NCBI GenBank assembly: GCA_022822265.1
Contig: JAJECA010000044.1
Span: 1-56,348 of the forward strand
DNA length: 56,348 nucleotides
Origin: Acidimicrobiia bacterium
Lineage (GTDB): Bacteria > Actinomycetota > Acidimicrobiia > Acidimicrobiales > Bin134
Direction of reading: 5' to 3'
The translations under genes and the position numbers were made by a program. Below the pieces are notes generated by a model, which saw nothing but the letters and a program-made list of their open reading frames with translations, had not been told where the DNA came from and ran no database searches. Shown one piece after another: positions 29,868-37,935 of this stretch (the stretch's first letter is position 1; each line of letters begins with the position of its first letter).

Positions 29868-30920
29868 GTGGCCGCCGGTTCCTCCATTCCCAACGACGCC
29901 TTTCTGCGGGCGTGTCGCGGGCTGCCGGTGGAGCGGGTGCCGGTGTGGTTCATGCGCCAGGCGGGGCGATCGCTGCCTGAGTACCGGGCCATTCGGGGGG
30001 AAGGCTCGATGCTCGACACCATCGCCCGCCCGGAGGTGGCCACCGAGATCACCCTTCAGCCGGTGCGCCGCTACGGGGTGGACGCGGCCATTTTGTACTC
30101 CGACATCGTGGTTCCCACCCACGCCATCGGGTTCGGCGTAGACATCGTGCCCGGAGTGGGGCCGGTGGTGGAGCGCCCGTTCCGCGAGGCCCGCGATCTA
30201 GATCGGCTGCGCCCGCTCGACCCCGACGCCGACACCCCCTATGTGCTGGAAACGGTTCGCAACCTGGTGGCGGAGCTGGATGTGCCGCTGATCGCCTTTG
30301 CCGGTGCGCCCTTCACCATGGCCTCTTATTTGGTGGAGGGTGGGCCATCTCGCACCCACGCCCTAACCAAGCGGTTGATGCACAGCGAGCCCGGACTATG
30401 GGCCGCCCTTTTGGATCGCTTGGCCGATCTGGCTATCGCCTCCATCGGCTCGCAGCTCGACGCGGGAGCTGCGGCGTTCCAATTGTTCGACTCCTGGGCC
30501 GGGGCGCTGGCCCCCGACGAGTACCGGCAGTTCGTGCTGCCCGCCAGCCAGCGGATATTCGCCGAATTGGGCAATCGGGGCGATGAGACGCCCGGCATCC
30601 ACTTCGGCGTGGGCACCGGCGAACTGCTGGAGCTATTGGCCAAGGCCGGAGCCGACGTTGTGGGAGTGGACTGGCGGGTTCACCTCAACGACGCTCGGGA
30701 GCGGCTGGGCCCCGACGTGGCCGTGCAGGGCAACTTGGATCCGGCCGCGGTGCTGGCGCCGTGGCCGGTGGTGGCCGACCGGGCCACCGACGTGCTGAAT
30801 CGCAACGCCGGCCAGCCGGGCCACGTGTTCAACCTGGGCCACGGCGTGCTGCCCGAGACCGACCCTGAGACCCTGGAATGGGTGGTGGAGCTGGTACACG
30901 GGTACAAGGCCACCCCGTGA
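29868..30920 (+). CDS. hemE: Uroporphyrinogen decarboxylase
   Basis: Removes four carboxyl groups from uroporphyrinogen III to give coproporphyrinogen III in haem synthesis. 350 residues, normal length. The signature MRQAGRSLPEYR is followed by YSDIVVP (active-site Asp), FAGAPFTMASYLVEGG, and GIHFGVGTGELL and NLGHGVLPETDP near the end. The frame is open far upstream but only the GTG at 29868 fits both the family N-terminus and the promoter. The haem oxidase gene follows after 10 bases. Confidence 0.94.
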   Translation: MAAGSSIPNDAFLRACRGLPVERVPVWFMRQAGRSLPEYRAIRGEGSMLDTIARPEVATEITLQPVRRYGVDAAILYSDIVVPTHAIGFGVDIVPGVGPVVERPFREARDLDRLRPLDPDADTPYVLETVRNLVAELDVPLIAFAGAPFTMASYLVEGGPSRTHALTKRLMHSEPGLWAALLDRLADLAIASIGSQLDAGAAAFQLFDSWAGALAPDEYRQFVLPASQRIFAELGNRGDETPGIHFGVGTGELLELLAKAGADVVGVDWRVHLNDARERLGPDVAVQGNLDPAAVLAPWPVVADRATDVLNRNAGQPGHVFNLGHGVLPETDPETLEWVVELVHGYKATP

Positions 30921-30930
30921 AGGCGGCCCG

Positions 30931-32265
30931 ATGAGAATTGCCGTGGTCGGGGCGGGGATCACCGGGCTGGCCGCGGGCTATGAGGCGGCCAAGGCCGGGG
31001 CCGAGGTGGTGGTGTATGAGGCCGCCGAGCGGGCGGGGGGGCGGATTGCCACCTCTGAGCTGGCCGGTCAGCCGGTGGACGAGGGGGCGGATGCGTTCTT
31101 GGCCCGGGTGCCGTGGGCGGTGGAGCTGTGCCAGGAGCTGGGCTTGGCTGGCGAGCTGGTTTCGCCGGCCCAGCGGGCGGCGTTCGTGTACTCCCGAGGA
31201 GCTCTGCGGGCGCTCCCCCAACCCAATGTGCTGGGAGTGCCGCTGGACTTCGACGCCTTGGCCGCCTCGGGGATCGTGTCGGCCGAAGGAGTGGACCGGG
31301 CCCGCCAGGAACCCGATCTAGCCGGGTCGCCGTTGGCCGATGACGAGTCGGTGGGTGGGCTGGTGCGGCGGCGCTTGGGCGACGAGGTGGCCGACCGTCT
31401 GGTCGATCCCTTGATCGGGGGCATCAACGCCTCTTCAATCGACGAACTCAGCGTGCGAGCCGCGGTACCCCAACTGGCCGAAGCTGCTTCCCGCGGCCCC
31501 AGCCTGGTGCGGGAGTTGCGTCGGCTGGCCGCATCGTCAACCGCCGACCCGGACGCGCCGGTGTTCTACTCGCTGCCCGATGGCGTGGGACGATTGACCG
31601 ACGAGTTGGCCGACCGGCTCGGGGAACGGCTGCGGGTGTCGTCGCCGGTGGCTGACTTGGGTGAGCTGGACGCCGACCAAGTGATTGTGACGCTGCCCGC
31701 GGACGCGGCAAGTGCGCTAGTGGCCGCGGTGTCGGCGACTGCCGCCGAGTTGCTGGGCGGCATTGACTACGCCTCGGTGGTGCTGGTGTCGCTGGCGTTC
31801 AATGCCGCCGAGGTGAATCACCCCATGGCCGGGTCGGGCTATCTGGTGCCCGCGGTAGAAGGCCGGACCATCACCGCCTGCTCGTGGGCATCGAGCAAGT
31901 GGTCCCATGTGGGCACGCCCGACACGGTGGTGCTGCGGGTATCGGCGGGGCGGTTCCGCGACAATCGGCCCATGCTCATGGACGATGATGCTGTTTTGGC
32001 TGCGGTGCGGACAGATTTGGAGGCGACCATGGGCTTGGACGCCGAGCCTCTTGAGGTGCGCATCAGCCGCTTGGAGCGGTCGCTGCCCCAGTTCCGGCCC
32101 GGCCACATGGAGTTGGTGGCCGACATTGAGCGGGCGCTGGCTCATGATGCCCCTTGGTTGCAGGTGACTGGGGCATGGGCTCGGGGCTTGGGGATTCCGG
32201 CCTGCATCAACCAAGGCCGGCAGGCGGCTCGGGCCAGCGTTTCCAACGGTGCGGTCACCCGATGA
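30931..32265 (+). CDS. hemG: Protoporphyrinogen/coproporphyrinogen III oxidase (HemY/CgoX type)
   Basis: FAD-dependent oxidase of 444 residues that aromatises a porphyrinogen. N-terminal dinucleotide motif VVGAGITGLAAG, then ERAGGRI, DEGADAFL, and VDPLIGGINA in the oxidase family core, and a C-terminal GIPACINQG FAD segment (usually G-VG-GLPDCI). Known actinobacterial relatives use the coproporphyrin route, so coproporphyrinogen III may be the real substrate; this cannot be told from sequence alone. It follows hemE directly and precedes lnt by 7 bases. The symbol cgoX or hemY may be preferred. Confidence 0.88.
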   Translation: MRIAVVGAGITGLAAGYEAAKAGAEVVVYEAAERAGGRIATSELAGQPVDEGADAFLARVPWAVELCQELGLAGELVSPAQRAAFVYSRGALRALPQPNVLGVPLDFDALAASGIVSAEGVDRARQEPDLAGSPLADDESVGGLVRRRLGDEVADRLVDPLIGGINASSIDELSVRAAVPQLAEAASRGPSLVRELRRLAASSTADPDAPVFYSLPDGVGRLTDELADRLGERLRVSSPVADLGELDADQVIVTLPADAASALVAAVSATAAELLGGIDYASVVLVSLAFNAAEVNHPMAGSGYLVPAVEGRTITACSWASSKWSHVGTPDTVVLRVSAGRFRDNRPMLMDDDAVLAAVRTDLEATMGLDAEPLEVRISRLERSLPQFRPGHMELVADIERALAHDAPWLQVTGAWARGLGIPACINQGRQAARASVSNGAVTR

Positions 32266-32272
32266 GTCTCCG

Positions 32273-33757
32273 ATGAGCAGTCCGAAATTGGCGGTCTGGG
32301 CCCGCACCAGCGGCTGGACCGCACTTGGCTCTTTGGCCGCCGGCGGGCTGGTGGCGCTGTCGATGCCGCCGTGGGGATGGTGGCCTCTGGCCCTGGTCGG
32401 GCTGGTGGCCTTTGAGCGCCTTGTCGCTGATCAGCCGATATGGGCCCGGGCGTGGCGGGGGTTCGGGTTCGGGGTTGGCTGGTTGTTCCCGGCCACGTTC
32501 TGGATGGTGGATTTCACCCTGCCCGGCTACCTGGCGGTGTGCGTGGTGTTCTCCGCGATGTACGGCTTGGCCGGGGCGGCCTGTCCGCCGGGGCGCAACC
32601 GGTGGGCGGCGCTGCCCGGTCTGTTTGTGCTGGCCGCGGCCATTCGGTGGCGGTGGCCCTTTGGAGGGGTGCCCCTGGCCACCTTGCCTATGAGTCAAGT
32701 GGATACCCCGTGGGCCACCACCGTGAGGGTGCTTGGACCGTTGCTGCTGGTGGGCGTGTGTGTGACCATAGCCATGGTGCTGGCCGCCGCGCTCGATCGC
32801 CGCTGGCAGGCGGCGCTGGCCCTGGCGGTGGTGGTGCTGGGGTTTTGGGGCTGGGGGGCGCTGGCCCCCCGGGGATCAGCAAACGGCACCATCGACGTCG
32901 CCGTGGTTCAGGGCGGCGGGCCGCAGCGGACCCGGGCCGCGAACACTGAGCCGGGGGTGGTATTCGAACGACACCTGGAGGCCAGCCAACTGGTGCAAAC
33001 GCCGGTGGATTTGGTGGTGTGGCCCGAAGACGTGGTGGACGTGCATGGTCTGTTCGCCAGCAGCGAGGAGCGGATCCGGCTGGCTGAGCTGGCCCAAGAA
33101 CTCAACGCCACAGTGGTGGCCGGCGTGGTTGAGGACGTGTCGGCCACCGAGGCAGCCAATTTTGCCGCGGTGTTCGCTCCCGACGGCACCCAAGTAGGCC
33201 GTTACGACAAGGTGAGGCTGGTGCCGTTCGGGGAGTACGTACCCCTGCGGTCGATGATCGAACCGCTGGCCCCCGACTACCTGCCGGCCCGAGACATGCG
33301 CCGGGGTGACACCCCCGCGGTGGTGGACACCCCCGTGGGCCGCCTCGGCGTGTCCATAAGCTGGGAGATCTTCTTCGAAGACCGGGCCCGAGACGCCATC
33401 GGCAACGGCGGCGAAGTGCTGTTGAACCCCACCAACGGGGCCAGTTACTGGCTCACCATCGTGCAGACCCAGCAGATCGCCAGCTCCCGACTGCGAGCAA
33501 TGGAGACCGGCCGCTGGGTGGTGCAATCGGCCCCCACCGGTTTCAGCGCCTTCGTCGACCCCGACGGCAACGTCTACCAACGCACCGCCGTCTCCGAGCG
33601 CAAAGTCATTCAAGCCGAAATCGAGCTCCGCACCGGCCAAACCCTCGCCACAAGAGCCGGCCCCTGGCCCATGATCGCCATAGCAGTAGTGGCCCTCGCC
33701 GCCGCCTGGGTGGCCCACTCAAGGAACACCACCCCTCCCCGCCGCCAATCCCGCTGA
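32273..33757 (+). CDS. lnt: Apolipoprotein N-acyltransferase-like protein
   Basis: 494 residues: about five transmembrane helices in the first 210, a nitrilase-fold domain (about 213-455), and a last helix near 465-485. The glutamate (about Glu252 in VWPED), lysine (about Lys313 in YDKVRLVPFGEYVP) and the helper Glu of the ISWE motif are all present. The catalytic cysteine that belongs in this motif (ICYE in E. coli) is serine at about 363. Lnt adds the third acyl chain to lipoproteins, and several lipoproteins are encoded nearby. The ATG at 32273 is chosen; a GTG at 32249 would overlap the haem gene. Confidence 0.8.
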   Translation: MSSPKLAVWARTSGWTALGSLAAGGLVALSMPPWGWWPLALVGLVAFERLVADQPIWARAWRGFGFGVGWLFPATFWMVDFTLPGYLAVCVVFSAMYGLAGAACPPGRNRWAALPGLFVLAAAIRWRWPFGGVPLATLPMSQVDTPWATTVRVLGPLLLVGVCVTIAMVLAAALDRRWQAALALAVVVLGFWGWGALAPRGSANGTIDVAVVQGGGPQRTRAANTEPGVVFERHLEASQLVQTPVDLVVWPEDVVDVHGLFASSEERIRLAELAQELNATVVAGVVEDVSATEAANFAAVFAPDGTQVGRYDKVRLVPFGEYVPLRSMIEPLAPDYLPARDMRRGDTPAVVDTPVGRLGVSISWEIFFEDRARDAIGNGGEVLLNPTNGASYWLTIVQTQQIASSRLRAMETGRWVVQSAPTGFSAFVDPDGNVYQRTAVSERKVIQAEIELRTGQTLATRAGPWPMIAIAVVALAAAWVAHSRNTTPPRRQSR

Positions 33758-34195
33758 CTAGACCTCCACCATCAAGGTGACGGGGCCGTCGTTGGTTAGT
33801 TCTACGGCCATCATGGCGCCGAAGGAGCCGGTGGCCACGGTGGCGCCGAGGGTGCGGAGTTCGGCGACAAGTTCCTCTATCAGTCCGGCGGCTTGGTCGG
33901 GGGCGGCAGCGGCCAGAAATGAGGGGCGGCGGCCCCGGCTAGTGTCGCCGTAGAGGGTGAACTGGCTCACCACCAGCAGTTCGCCGCCGGTGTCGGCCGC
34001 CGAGAGGTTCATGTGGCCGTTTTCGTCGGTGAAGATGCGCAGGTTCCACAGCTTGGCGGCCATCTTCTTCACCGTGGCCGCGTCGTCGTCATGGGTCACG
34101 CCGATCAGGCAGCACAGGCCGGGGCCGATCTCCCCGATCACCTCGCCGTCCACCCGAACCCGGGCCTCGGCGGCCCGCTGCACTAACGCTCGCAC
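33758..34195 (-). CDS. dtd: D-aminoacyl-tRNA deacylase
   Basis: Removes D-amino acids wrongly attached to tRNA. 145 residues, the usual length, with the two family motifs SQFTLYGD and TNDGPVTL. It starts MRALVQRA at a GTG; the frame continues upstream but the extra part is not conserved Dtd sequence. Its stop is the base after the lnt stop, so the two genes meet tail to tail without a gap. Confidence 0.93.
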   Translation of the reverse strand: MRALVQRAAEARVRVDGEVIGEIGPGLCCLIGVTHDDDAATVKKMAAKLWNLRIFTDENGHMNLSAADTGGELLVVSQFTLYGDTSRGRRPSFLAAAAPDQAAGLIEELVAELRTLGATVATGSFGAMMAVELTNDGPVTLMVEV

Positions 34196-34201
34196 GGCGC
34201 C

Positions 34202-34207
34202 AAGATA
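34202..34207 (-). promoter_or_regulatory. Leaderless -10 element for dtd (TATCTT)
   Basis: TATCTT, then 6 bases, then the GTG at 34195, with no Shine-Dalgarno between them. Confidence 0.5.
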
Positions 34208-34270
34208 GCGGCCCTTTTCGGTAGTTGAGCATTTGCCAAACCCGCTCAATTCCGAGAGCCTTGTAGGGTT

Positions 34271-35536
34271 ATGGCCCCGGCCGATCAGCCTCTGAGAATC
34301 GCCCTTTTGTCGTATCGGGGCAAGCCCCACTGCGGCGGACAAGGGGTGTACGTCCACCACCTCAGCCGGGCGCTGACCGACCTCGGCCACCATGTGGAGG
34401 TGCTGAGCGGGCAGCCCTATCCCGTGCTTGACGACCGAGTTCCGCTGCACCAGCTCCCCAGCCTGGACATCTTCAACGATGTCCACCCTGGACGGATGCC
34501 CGGATTCTGGGAGATCAAGTCTTGGGCCGACGCCGCAGAGGTGGGCTCGTTCATGACCGGGGCATTCTCAGAGCCGCTGGCGTTCTCCATCAGGGCATGG
34601 CAGGTGCTGCGCTCCCGGATCGGGGACTTCGACCTGGTGCACGACAACCAGTCGCTGGGCTACGGGCTGCTGGCCATGGAACGGGATGGGCTGCCGGTGC
34701 TGGGCACCATCCACCACCCCATCACCGTCGACCGCCAACTAGAGCTCGAGCACGCCCGGGGCCCGGTGGAGCGGCTGGGCAAGCGGCGCTGGTACTCCTT
34801 CACCCGCATGCAGGCTCGGGTGGCCAAGCGCCTGCGGCGCATCATCACCGTGTCGGAGTCGTCACGCGATGACATCGCCCGAGACCAAAAGGTGCCCCGC
34901 CACCTGATGCATGTGGTTCCGGTGGGTGTGGACCCCGAGCAGTTCCGCCCGCTGCCCGGCGTGGACCGCAACCCACAGCAGATCATCACCACCGCCAGCG
35001 CGGATGTACCCATGAAGGGCCTGCGCTACCTGTTGGAGGCGGTGGCCAAGTTGCGTACCGAGCGTGACGTGCGCCTGATCGTCATTGGCAAGCCCCGCGA
35101 GGGGGGCACTTCAGCCGAAGCCATCCACAACCTGGGCCTGAGCCAGGTGGTGGAGTTCATCTCCGGGGTACCCGATGAGCGCATCGTGGAGCTGTACGCC
35201 ACCAGTTCGGTGGCGGTGGTGCCGTCGCTGTACGAGGGGTTCTCCCTGCCGGCCATCGAGGCTATGTGCAGCGGTACGCCGCTGGTGGCCACCACTGGTG
35301 GGGCGCTGCCCGAGGTGGCCGGCACCGACGGCGAGACGTGCGTGTCGGTGCCGCCGGGCGACAGCGAAGCGCTGGCCGCCGCGCTGAACCGGGTGCTGGA
35401 TGACCCGGCAATGGCCGCCCGCATCGGTGCAGCCGGGCGGGAGCGGGTGATCAGCCGGTGGAGCTGGCGCCACACCGCCGAGCAGACGGTGGAGCACTAC
35501 CGGGCGCTGCTCGACGAGTGGCGGCCTAGCCGATAA
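34271..35536 (+). CDS. Glycosyltransferase, GT4 family
   Basis: 421 residues with the GT-B fold. The N-terminal GGQGVYVHHLSRAL loop binds the donor, and the C-terminal domain has the EX7E-type segment around SLYEGFSLPAIEAMCSGTPLV. It transfers a sugar from a nucleotide-sugar donor; donor and acceptor are unknown. No signal peptide. First gene of a three-gene operon with a methyltransferase and an alpha/alpha-barrel protein. The ATG lies one base after TAGGGT, which is too close for that hexamer to be its leaderless -10, so the promoter is unclear. Confidence 0.88.
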   Translation: MAPADQPLRIALLSYRGKPHCGGQGVYVHHLSRALTDLGHHVEVLSGQPYPVLDDRVPLHQLPSLDIFNDVHPGRMPGFWEIKSWADAAEVGSFMTGAFSEPLAFSIRAWQVLRSRIGDFDLVHDNQSLGYGLLAMERDGLPVLGTIHHPITVDRQLELEHARGPVERLGKRRWYSFTRMQARVAKRLRRIITVSESSRDDIARDQKVPRHLMHVVPVGVDPEQFRPLPGVDRNPQQIITTASADVPMKGLRYLLEAVAKLRTERDVRLIVIGKPREGGTSAEAIHNLGLSQVVEFISGVPDERIVELYATSSVAVVPSLYEGFSLPAIEAMCSGTPLVATTGGALPEVAGTDGETCVSVPPGDSEALAAALNRVLDDPAMAARIGAAGRERVISRWSWRHTAEQTVEHYRALLDEWRPSR

Positions 35537-35584
35537 CGACGAGTTCTCTCGGCGGCTTCTGAGACTGCACCCTGGGAACTGGCC

Positions 35585-36337
35585 ATGCTGACCGTTGACT
35601 ACAACCGCTTGGGCTTGAAGCCGGGCGAACGGCTGCTCGATCTGGGATGCGGGTTCGGGCGTCATGCCTATGAGGCCGCCCGGCGGGGCGCCCATGTGGT
35701 GGCCTGCGACCTGGCGTCGGCCGAATTGGCCGAAGTTCGGGCCACTTTCGCGGCCATGTCCGACTCTGGCGAGCAGTACCACGGAACGTGCCAGGCAACC
35801 CAGGGCGACGCTACCTGCCTGCCGTTTCCCGACCAGTCGTTCGACCGGGTCATCGCCTCCGAAGTGCTCGAGCACGTGGACTCCGACGACCAGGCGTTGG
35901 CCGAGCTGACCCGGATCCTGCGCCCCGGCGGGGTGTTGGCGGTGACGGTTCCCACCTGGTTCCCCGAAAAGGTGTGCTGGGCCCTGTCGGATGAGTATCA
36001 CGCCCCCAAGGCGGTGGGCGGCCACGTGCGCATCTACCGCCGCAGCGATCTCCGGCGTCGGCTCCGACGGGCAGGCCTGGCTCCCTACTCGGGCCATCAC
36101 GCCCACGCTCTGCACAGCCCCTATTGGTGGTTGCGGTGCGCGGTCGGCCCCAACCGCGACGACCACCGGCTGGTGGCGGCTTATCGCCGGCTGTTGGAAT
36201 GGGATATTGTTCGCCAACCAAGAATCACCCGAATAGCAGAACGGGTCCTGAGTCCAGTGCTGGGCAAGAGCCTGGTTCTTTATAGCCGGAAGCCAGGATC
36301 ACAGAGTTCAAGGGAGACCGAGCTTGTCGCCGTCTGA
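35585..36337 (+). CDS. Class I SAM-dependent methyltransferase
   Basis: 250 residues. The SAM-binding motif LLDLGCGFGRHAYEAARRG is at about 18-36, the acidic residue at the end of strand 2 in VACDLAS, and motif IV/post-I segments FDRVIASEVLEHV and ILRPGGVLAVTVP follow. The Methyltransf_11/UbiE-like core does not reveal the substrate. 48 bases downstream of the glycosyltransferase gene and overlapping the next gene by 14 bases, so it may modify the same glycan or lipid product. Confidence 0.85.
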   Translation: MLTVDYNRLGLKPGERLLDLGCGFGRHAYEAARRGAHVVACDLASAELAEVRATFAAMSDSGEQYHGTCQATQGDATCLPFPDQSFDRVIASEVLEHVDSDDQALAELTRILRPGGVLAVTVPTWFPEKVCWALSDEYHAPKAVGGHVRIYRRSDLRRRLRRAGLAPYSGHHAHALHSPYWWLRCAVGPNRDDHRLVAAYRRLLEWDIVRQPRITRIAERVLSPVLGKSLVLYSRKPGSQSSRETELVAV

Positions 36338-36366
36338 GCCCCACAACCACAGGGAGACCGAGCTTG
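36311..36366 (+). repeat. 16-bp direct repeat, 40-bp period, at a gene junction
   Basis: AGGGAGACCGAGCTTG occurs at 36311-36326 and 36351-36366, and the match continues imperfectly (TCG/CCG). The first copy ends the methyltransferase gene and supplies the Shine-Dalgarno and TTG of the next gene. The second is read in the next gene's frame. Both copies encode RETEL in their own frame. Confidence 0.75.
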
Positions 36367-37442
36367 CCGATGCTGGCTCCTCCATCCCCGGAGGCAGCGA
36401 TTCCGACGGGCCTTTTGTGGCCGGCGTTCTGTCGGCATCCGAATTGGCTCAAACTGCCGACAGCATCGCCGATTGGCAATTGTCCAACGGGATGATCCCC
36501 TGGTTCCCCGGCGGCCATGCCGATCCGTGGAATCACGTGGAGGCCGCCATGGCCCTCACCGTGATGGGCCGCCGGACCGAAGCCGAGCGGGCCTACCAGT
36601 GGTTGGCGGACCACCAGCGCCCCGATGGTGCCTGGCACCAGTACTACGTGGCCGACGGCGTGGAGCAAGACAAGCTAGATGCCAACTGCGTGGCCTACGT
36701 GGCTGCCGGTGTGTGGCACCACTACCTGTGTACCGGCGACCGGAGCTTCTTGGAGAGCATGTGGCCGGTGGTGGAGCGGGCCGTGGACTTCGTGCTCGAT
36801 TTGCAGCTCCCCCGAGGCGAGATTCGTTGGGCCCGCCACAACGACGGCACACCTTGGTCGTTCGCTCTGCTCACCGGGTCGTCCAGCATCTGCCACAGCC
36901 TGCGAGCGGCCATCGCCACCGGCGAGGAGTTGGGCCACGAGCGGCCCGACTGGGAGCTGAGCGCGGCCCGGCTGGCCGATGTGATCCGCACCCAGCCCGA
37001 CGCCTTCGCCCCCAAAGACCGCTGGGCCATGGACTGGTACTACCCCGTTTTGGCCGGCGTGGTCACCGGCCAGGAGGGCCGCACCATGCTGGCTTCTCGC
37101 TTCGATACCTTCGTGATGGACGGCCTCGGGGTTCGCTGCGTGTCGGACAGGCCCTGGGTCACCGCGGCGGAGACCTGCGAGAGCGTCATCGCCCACCTCG
37201 GTGTGGGCCGACGGGACATCGCCGCCGAGATGTTCGAGTGGGTGCAGAACCTGCGGGCCGACGACGGCTCCTATTTCACCGGCATGGTCCACCCCGAGCG
37301 AATCCACTTCCCCGCCGACGAGCGCACCTCCTACACCGCCGCCGCCGTCATCCTGGCCGCCGACGCCCTATCCGGCGCCTCCCCCGCCTCCACCCTCTTC
37401 TCCAACCACCGCACCCTCCCCGAACTAATCACCATCGGCTGA
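36324..37442 (+). CDS. Alpha/alpha-barrel (six-hairpin/prenyltransferase-repeat type) protein
   Basis: 372 residues, helical throughout, with repeated segments of the form WQLSNGMIPWFPGG, HQRPDGAWHQYY and LQLPRGEIRWARHNDG. These QxxDGxW-like units are seen in prenyltransferase/squalene-cyclase repeats and in six-hairpin glycosidases. Possible catalytic acids (for example Asp in AMDWYYP) are visible but no family is certain. No signal peptide. TTG start at 36324 with AGGGAG 7 bases upstream, overlapping the methyltransferase gene. Possibly a glycan-processing enzyme, given the glycosyltransferase in the operon. Confidence 0.7.
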   Translation: MSPSEPHNHRETELADAGSSIPGGSDSDGPFVAGVLSASELAQTADSIADWQLSNGMIPWFPGGHADPWNHVEAAMALTVMGRRTEAERAYQWLADHQRPDGAWHQYYVADGVEQDKLDANCVAYVAAGVWHHYLCTGDRSFLESMWPVVERAVDFVLDLQLPRGEIRWARHNDGTPWSFALLTGSSSICHSLRAAIATGEELGHERPDWELSAARLADVIRTQPDAFAPKDRWAMDWYYPVLAGVVTGQEGRTMLASRFDTFVMDGLGVRCVSDRPWVTAAETCESVIAHLGVGRRDIAAEMFEWVQNLRADDGSYFTGMVHPERIHFPADERTSYTAAAVILAADALSGASPASTLFSNHRTLPELITIG

Positions 37443-37465
37443 GGACGCCCTTCGCGGGGTGTGGA

Positions 37466-37471
37466 TACCAT
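37466..37471 (+). promoter_or_regulatory. Leaderless -10 element for vsr (TACCAT)
   Basis: TACCAT, then 6 bases, then the ATG at 37478. Confidence 0.5.
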
Positions 37472-37477
37472 CGGCCT

Positions 37478-37921
37478 ATGAGCGGGTTGCCGGAGGGGTC
37501 TTGGGCTTCTTCGGAGGCGACTCGCAAGTCGATGCAGGGGAATCGGAGTCGGGACACCAAGCCGGAGTTGGCGGTTCGCTCGGCGGTGCATCGGCGGGGG
37601 CTGCGCTATCGGGTGGCGGCTCGGCCGCTGCCGGAGTTGCGCCGGACGGCTGATCTTGTATTCCGCAAGGCCAAGGTCGCGGTGTTTGTGGACGGCTGCT
37701 ATTGGCACGGCTGCCCGGAACACCACACCCAGCCCGCCACCAACTCCGAATACTGGTCGAACAAGATCACCGGCAACATCGCCCGCGATCAAGATACCGA
37801 CGCCCAGCTTCAGCAGGCCGGCTGGACCGTGCTGCGTTTCTGGGAGCATGAAGACCCTGAAACTGTTGCCGATGCGGTGGAACGATCGGTACGAGCCGCC
37901 TTACTGCTAGGAAGTCGCTGA
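37478..37921 (+). CDS. vsr: Very short patch repair (Vsr) endonuclease
   Basis: 147 residues, standard length. The Vsr motifs are present in order: RSRDTKPELAVR, the metal-binding Asp in TADLVF, VFVDGCYWHGCPEH, and NSEYWSNKITGNIARD, followed by VLRFWEHE. The enzyme nicks 5' of T:G mismatches arising from deaminated 5-methylcytosine. Normally it sits beside a cytosine methyltransferase; none is encoded in this window. The frame is open far upstream but that part is a shadow of the previous gene. Confidence 0.92.
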   Translation: MSGLPEGSWASSEATRKSMQGNRSRDTKPELAVRSAVHRRGLRYRVAARPLPELRRTADLVFRKAKVAVFVDGCYWHGCPEHHTQPATNSEYWSNKITGNIARDQDTDAQLQQAGWTVLRFWEHEDPETVADAVERSVRAALLLGSR

Positions 37922-37935
37922 GAACTGCTCGCTGA

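Noticed and set aside
34264..34269. TAGGGT just before the glycosyltransferase ATG as a leaderless -10
   Set aside because: Only one base separates it from the ATG, so transcription would begin inside the gene; no alternative downstream start fits.
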